From: an uncultured Fretibacterium sp.
Lineage (GTDB): Bacteria; Synergistota; Synergistia; Synergistales; Aminobacteriaceae
Reading direction: 5' to 3'
Assembly (NCBI GenBank): GCA_937900285.1
Contig: CALCEM010000043.1
Coordinates: forward strand, 1 to 47,343
DNA length: 47,343 bases
Shown: positions 45,194 to 47,343 of the stretch, piece after piece
Numbering within the stretch: the first letter of the stretch is position 1
How the letters are laid out: each line of letters opens with the position of its first letter
Program-made: the position numbers and the translations under genes
Notes under the pieces: generated by a model
Databases searched by the model: none
What the model saw: only the letters and a program-made list of their open reading frames with translations
What the model was told of the DNA's origin: nothing

Positions 45194-47343
45194 TTATTTG
45201 CACGGGCTGTAACCGCAGCTGAAACAATATTCACAGCCTGAAATTAATTCAAGTGGCGCACCACAATCAGGGCAGAATCCTTTTGAATTTTTCGCAAGCT
45301 CTTCGGAATTTTTACGGTCAATTAATTTTTCAAGTAATAACGCAATCGCTTCAGGCACTGAACGCACTACGTGTTCATCATCACATTCGAGCATCCAAAA
45401 TTCTTTACCCGATAAACCTTTTAACGTGTCTATAAAATCTTCTATGCTGCAACCCGAACGCAGTCCAATCGAAATTACTCGCGATAATGCTTCGGTCATT
45501 GCTTTCATTTCTGAACCGCTTTTCCCAATGTTTATAAACGTCTCAAACGGATCATGCCCATCAAAATTTAATGTTATATATATGCTGCCCCAAGGAGTTT
45601 TATCTTTTATGGTCTTGCCAAATACTACAAGCCCGGGACGCTCCTTAACTTTATGAGAATAATTTTTTTCAGGTTCAGAAGAAGAAGGAGCCGGGGCATT
45701 TTCATTTTCAGTTTTCTTCACTTCAACAGGCTGAAACGATCTCGAGCCATCTCTGTAAACCGTTATTCCTTTGCACCCAAGCTCGTAACATTCTTTATAA
45801 ACGTTCTTAACATCTTCAACTGTTGCAGAATTTTTTAAATTTACCGTCTTGCTTATTCCGCTGTCAATATATTGCGCAAATATCCCGGTTACTTTTACAT
45901 GCTGCTGTGTCGTAATATCATAAGCCGTTACATAAACCGGATCAGAAATTTTCCCGCCTGATAATTTATACTCTTCGCGCTGAGAATCTTTTATTAATTT
46001 GTGCCAAAAGTCACGATCCTCAAAACCGGAGCCATCAGATTTTGAAATTTTACGACTCCACGACCACGCAAAATTAGGCTCAATCCCGGAACTAGCATCA
46101 AGTATCATCGATATAGATCCAGTCGGAGCAATCGAAAGACGGCGAGAATTACGCAAATTTCCAGCATATAAATTATTTAATATAAATTCTAATTCTTCAT
46201 TGTTCTTAAATTCTTCGAGAGTGTTTAAAAGAGTATTCGGTATTAATTTTTCATCGCGCATTCTCTTTAAATTTCCGTCATGATAATTTTCAAATAATTT
46301 TTTTATTAATTCATGTTCTGGAAATGGATTTTTATTTACATCCGTCACAAGTTTTATACTCGCAGTTAAAGCAGATCGAGCCATTAAACTGCCTAAATTT
46401 TCGCAGAAATTATTAAACTCATCTGAACCGTAAATTATATTTTGTAATATCGAAGCATCCGCAAGTCCCATTATTCCAAGTCCAACGGGGCGTATTAATT
46501 TCGTACGCTCGCCAATTTTTTCAAGAGGATAACTGCACGCATCAATTACTAAATCCAAATAATACATCGACCTGAATATTTGCGCCTCAAATTCATCCCA
46601 TAAAAATTTTTTATCCTTTACAAATACTTCTACATTCACCGAACCTAAATTACAGCTCGTAAAATTCGGCAAAGGCTGTTCACCGCATGGGTTCGTAGAT
46701 TCTATATCCCAATCCGAACTTAATTTTAAAATATTATCTTGCCGCGCACGATCTATAAAAAATACTCCGGGATCTCCGCGCTTCCATGCTGATTCGCAAA
46801 TGTGATCCATTAAATCGCGAGCTTTTATTTTTTTTGCGACATGGCCGTCAACTCTGGATTTTAATTCAAAATCTTCATCTTTTTCCACTGCGTTTATTAA
46901 TTTGTCTGAAATTGCTACGGAAATATTAAAATATGATAGCTTCCCGTCTTCTGTTTTGCAGTCTATAAAATCATAAATATCCGGGTGATCATCGAATAAC
47001 ATTCCCATTAACGCAGCCCGGCGCTTTCCTCCTTGAACAACTACCGCGCCCATTGTGTTCCAAGTTTCCATAAATGAAACAGGTCCGGATGCTTTTCCTC
47101 CAGTCCCGCCGGCTATTTCTGAACTCTGCTCCCGTAAATGTCCAAAATTTCCGCCGACTCCTCCGCCGAATTTACTTATTATGCTGGCATTCTTCACACT
47201 CTCGAATATTCCTTCAATGCTGTCAGGTACACTGATTACGAAACACGCAAATAACTGTTGATTTTTCGTTCGGGAATTATAAAGTTTTCTGTAATCGTCA
47301 AGCGTCATTGCGTCAACATTCTTGTAAATTATCTCGGCAAATT
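45194..47343 (-). CDS. nrdJ: Adenosylcobalamin-dependent (class II) ribonucleotide reductase, N-terminus missing
   Basis: Reduces ribonucleotides to deoxyribonucleotides using a thiyl radical generated from adenosylcobalamin. The frame is open through the right edge (716 codons visible), so only the N-terminal part is outside. FGGGVGGNFGHLRE, NPCGEQPLPNF (radical Cys and Glu), SCNLGSVNVE, GIMGLADA, APTGSISMI and GCKGITVYRDGSR are the class II signature series. The C-terminus is a Cys-rich zinc ribbon (CPDCGAPLE, CEYCFSCGYSPC), typical of the B12-dependent form and involved in re-reduction. The first Met in view (47306-47308) is internal. A cobalamin riboswitch, if present, would be outside the window. 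Confidence 0.96.
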   Translation of the reverse strand, partial: FAEIIYKNVDAMTLDDYRKLYNSRTKNQQLFACFVISVPDSIEGIFESVKNASIISKFGGGVGGNFGHLREQSSEIAGGTGGKASGPVSFMETWNTMGAVVVQGGKRRAALMGMLFDDHPDIYDFIDCKTEDGKLSYFNISVAISDKLINAVEKDEDFELKSRVDGHVAKKIKARDLMDHICESAWKRGDPGVFFIDRARQDNILKLSSDWDIESTNPCGEQPLPNFTSCNLGSVNVEVFVKDKKFLWDEFEAQIFRSMYYLDLVIDACSYPLEKIGERTKLIRPVGLGIMGLADASILQNIIYGSDEFNNFCENLGSLMARSALTASIKLVTDVNKNPFPEHELIKKLFENYHDGNLKRMRDEKLIPNTLLNTLEEFKNNEELEFILNNLYAGNLRNSRRLSIAPTGSISMILDASSGIEPNFAWSWSRKISKSDGSGFEDRDFWHKLIKDSQREEYKLSGGKISDPVYVTAYDITTQQHVKVTGIFAQYIDSGISKTVNLKNSATVEDVKNVYKECYELGCKGITVYRDGSRSFQPVEVKKTENENAPAPSSSEPEKNYSHKVKERPGLVVFGKTIKDKTPWGSIYITLNFDGHDPFETFINIGKSGSEMKAMTEALSRVISIGLRSGCSIEDFIDTLKGLSGKEFWMLECDDEHVVRSVPEAIALLLEKLIDRKNSEELAKNSKGFCPDCGAPLELISGCEYCFSCGYSPCK

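Overview
The window most likely comes from a low-G+C member of the Synergistota (Synergistaceae type). The best clue is that two adjacent secreted proteins end in a Ser/Gly linker, a six-glycine-Cys-Asn motif, a hydrophobic segment and basic residues, which matches the 'Synergist-CTERM' sorting signal as I know it. B12-dependent ribonucleotide reductase, a tripartite transporter and frequent TTG starts fit this. I cannot name the genus. No tRNA, rRNA, CRISPR array, transposon or prophage was seen.

Layout. 1-4.1 kb: start of a CstA-type transporter gene (minus, cut by the window edge), divergent from clpC and an exported ankyrin protein. 4.1-7.3 kb: minus-strand operon rnj-uppP-maf. 7.5-8.5 kb: a membrane acyltransferase gene split by a run of 12 C, a candidate phase-variable gene. 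8.6-22.1 kb: a long minus-strand housekeeping array, dnaX-dnaE-pyk-cdaA-cdaR-glmM-(Cdc48-like ATPase)-rluD. It links replication, glycolysis, c-di-AMP signalling, cell-wall precursor synthesis, an unfoldase and ribosome modification. 22.4-24.7 kb: a small unknown gene followed by a sugar-nucleotide dehydratase. 24.7-26.3 kb: pgsA and a CbpA-like co-chaperone.

26.5-33.2 kb: two coupled genes for large surface proteins with Synergist-CTERM tails; one is a 1,584-residue beta-helix adhesin with about thirty GGA(I/V)Y repeats. 33.2-36.4 kb: an overlapping trio (DUF255/YyaL-like protein lacking one thioredoxin-site cysteine, HAD phosphatase, small membrane protein). 36.5-38.0 kb: a CbiL-like cobalamin methylase, possibly translated from a leaderless mRNA, overlapping a GGDEF protein. 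38.0-40.7 kb: a three-gene transporter pairing a TctC-type binding protein with a DctM-type permease. 40.9-45.1 kb: a large secreted protein with duplicated EF-hand-like/leucine-rich modules and eight Ig-like domains. 45.2 kb to the end: most of nrdJ, whose product needs the cofactor that CbiL helps make.

The most interesting points are the poly-C switch in the acyltransferase, the Cdc48-like ATPase whose second AAA module has lost its pore loop, catalytic Glu and arginine fingers, the paired Synergist-CTERM proteins, and the TctC/DctM mixture. All functional calls come from reading motifs by eye; no database search was run.
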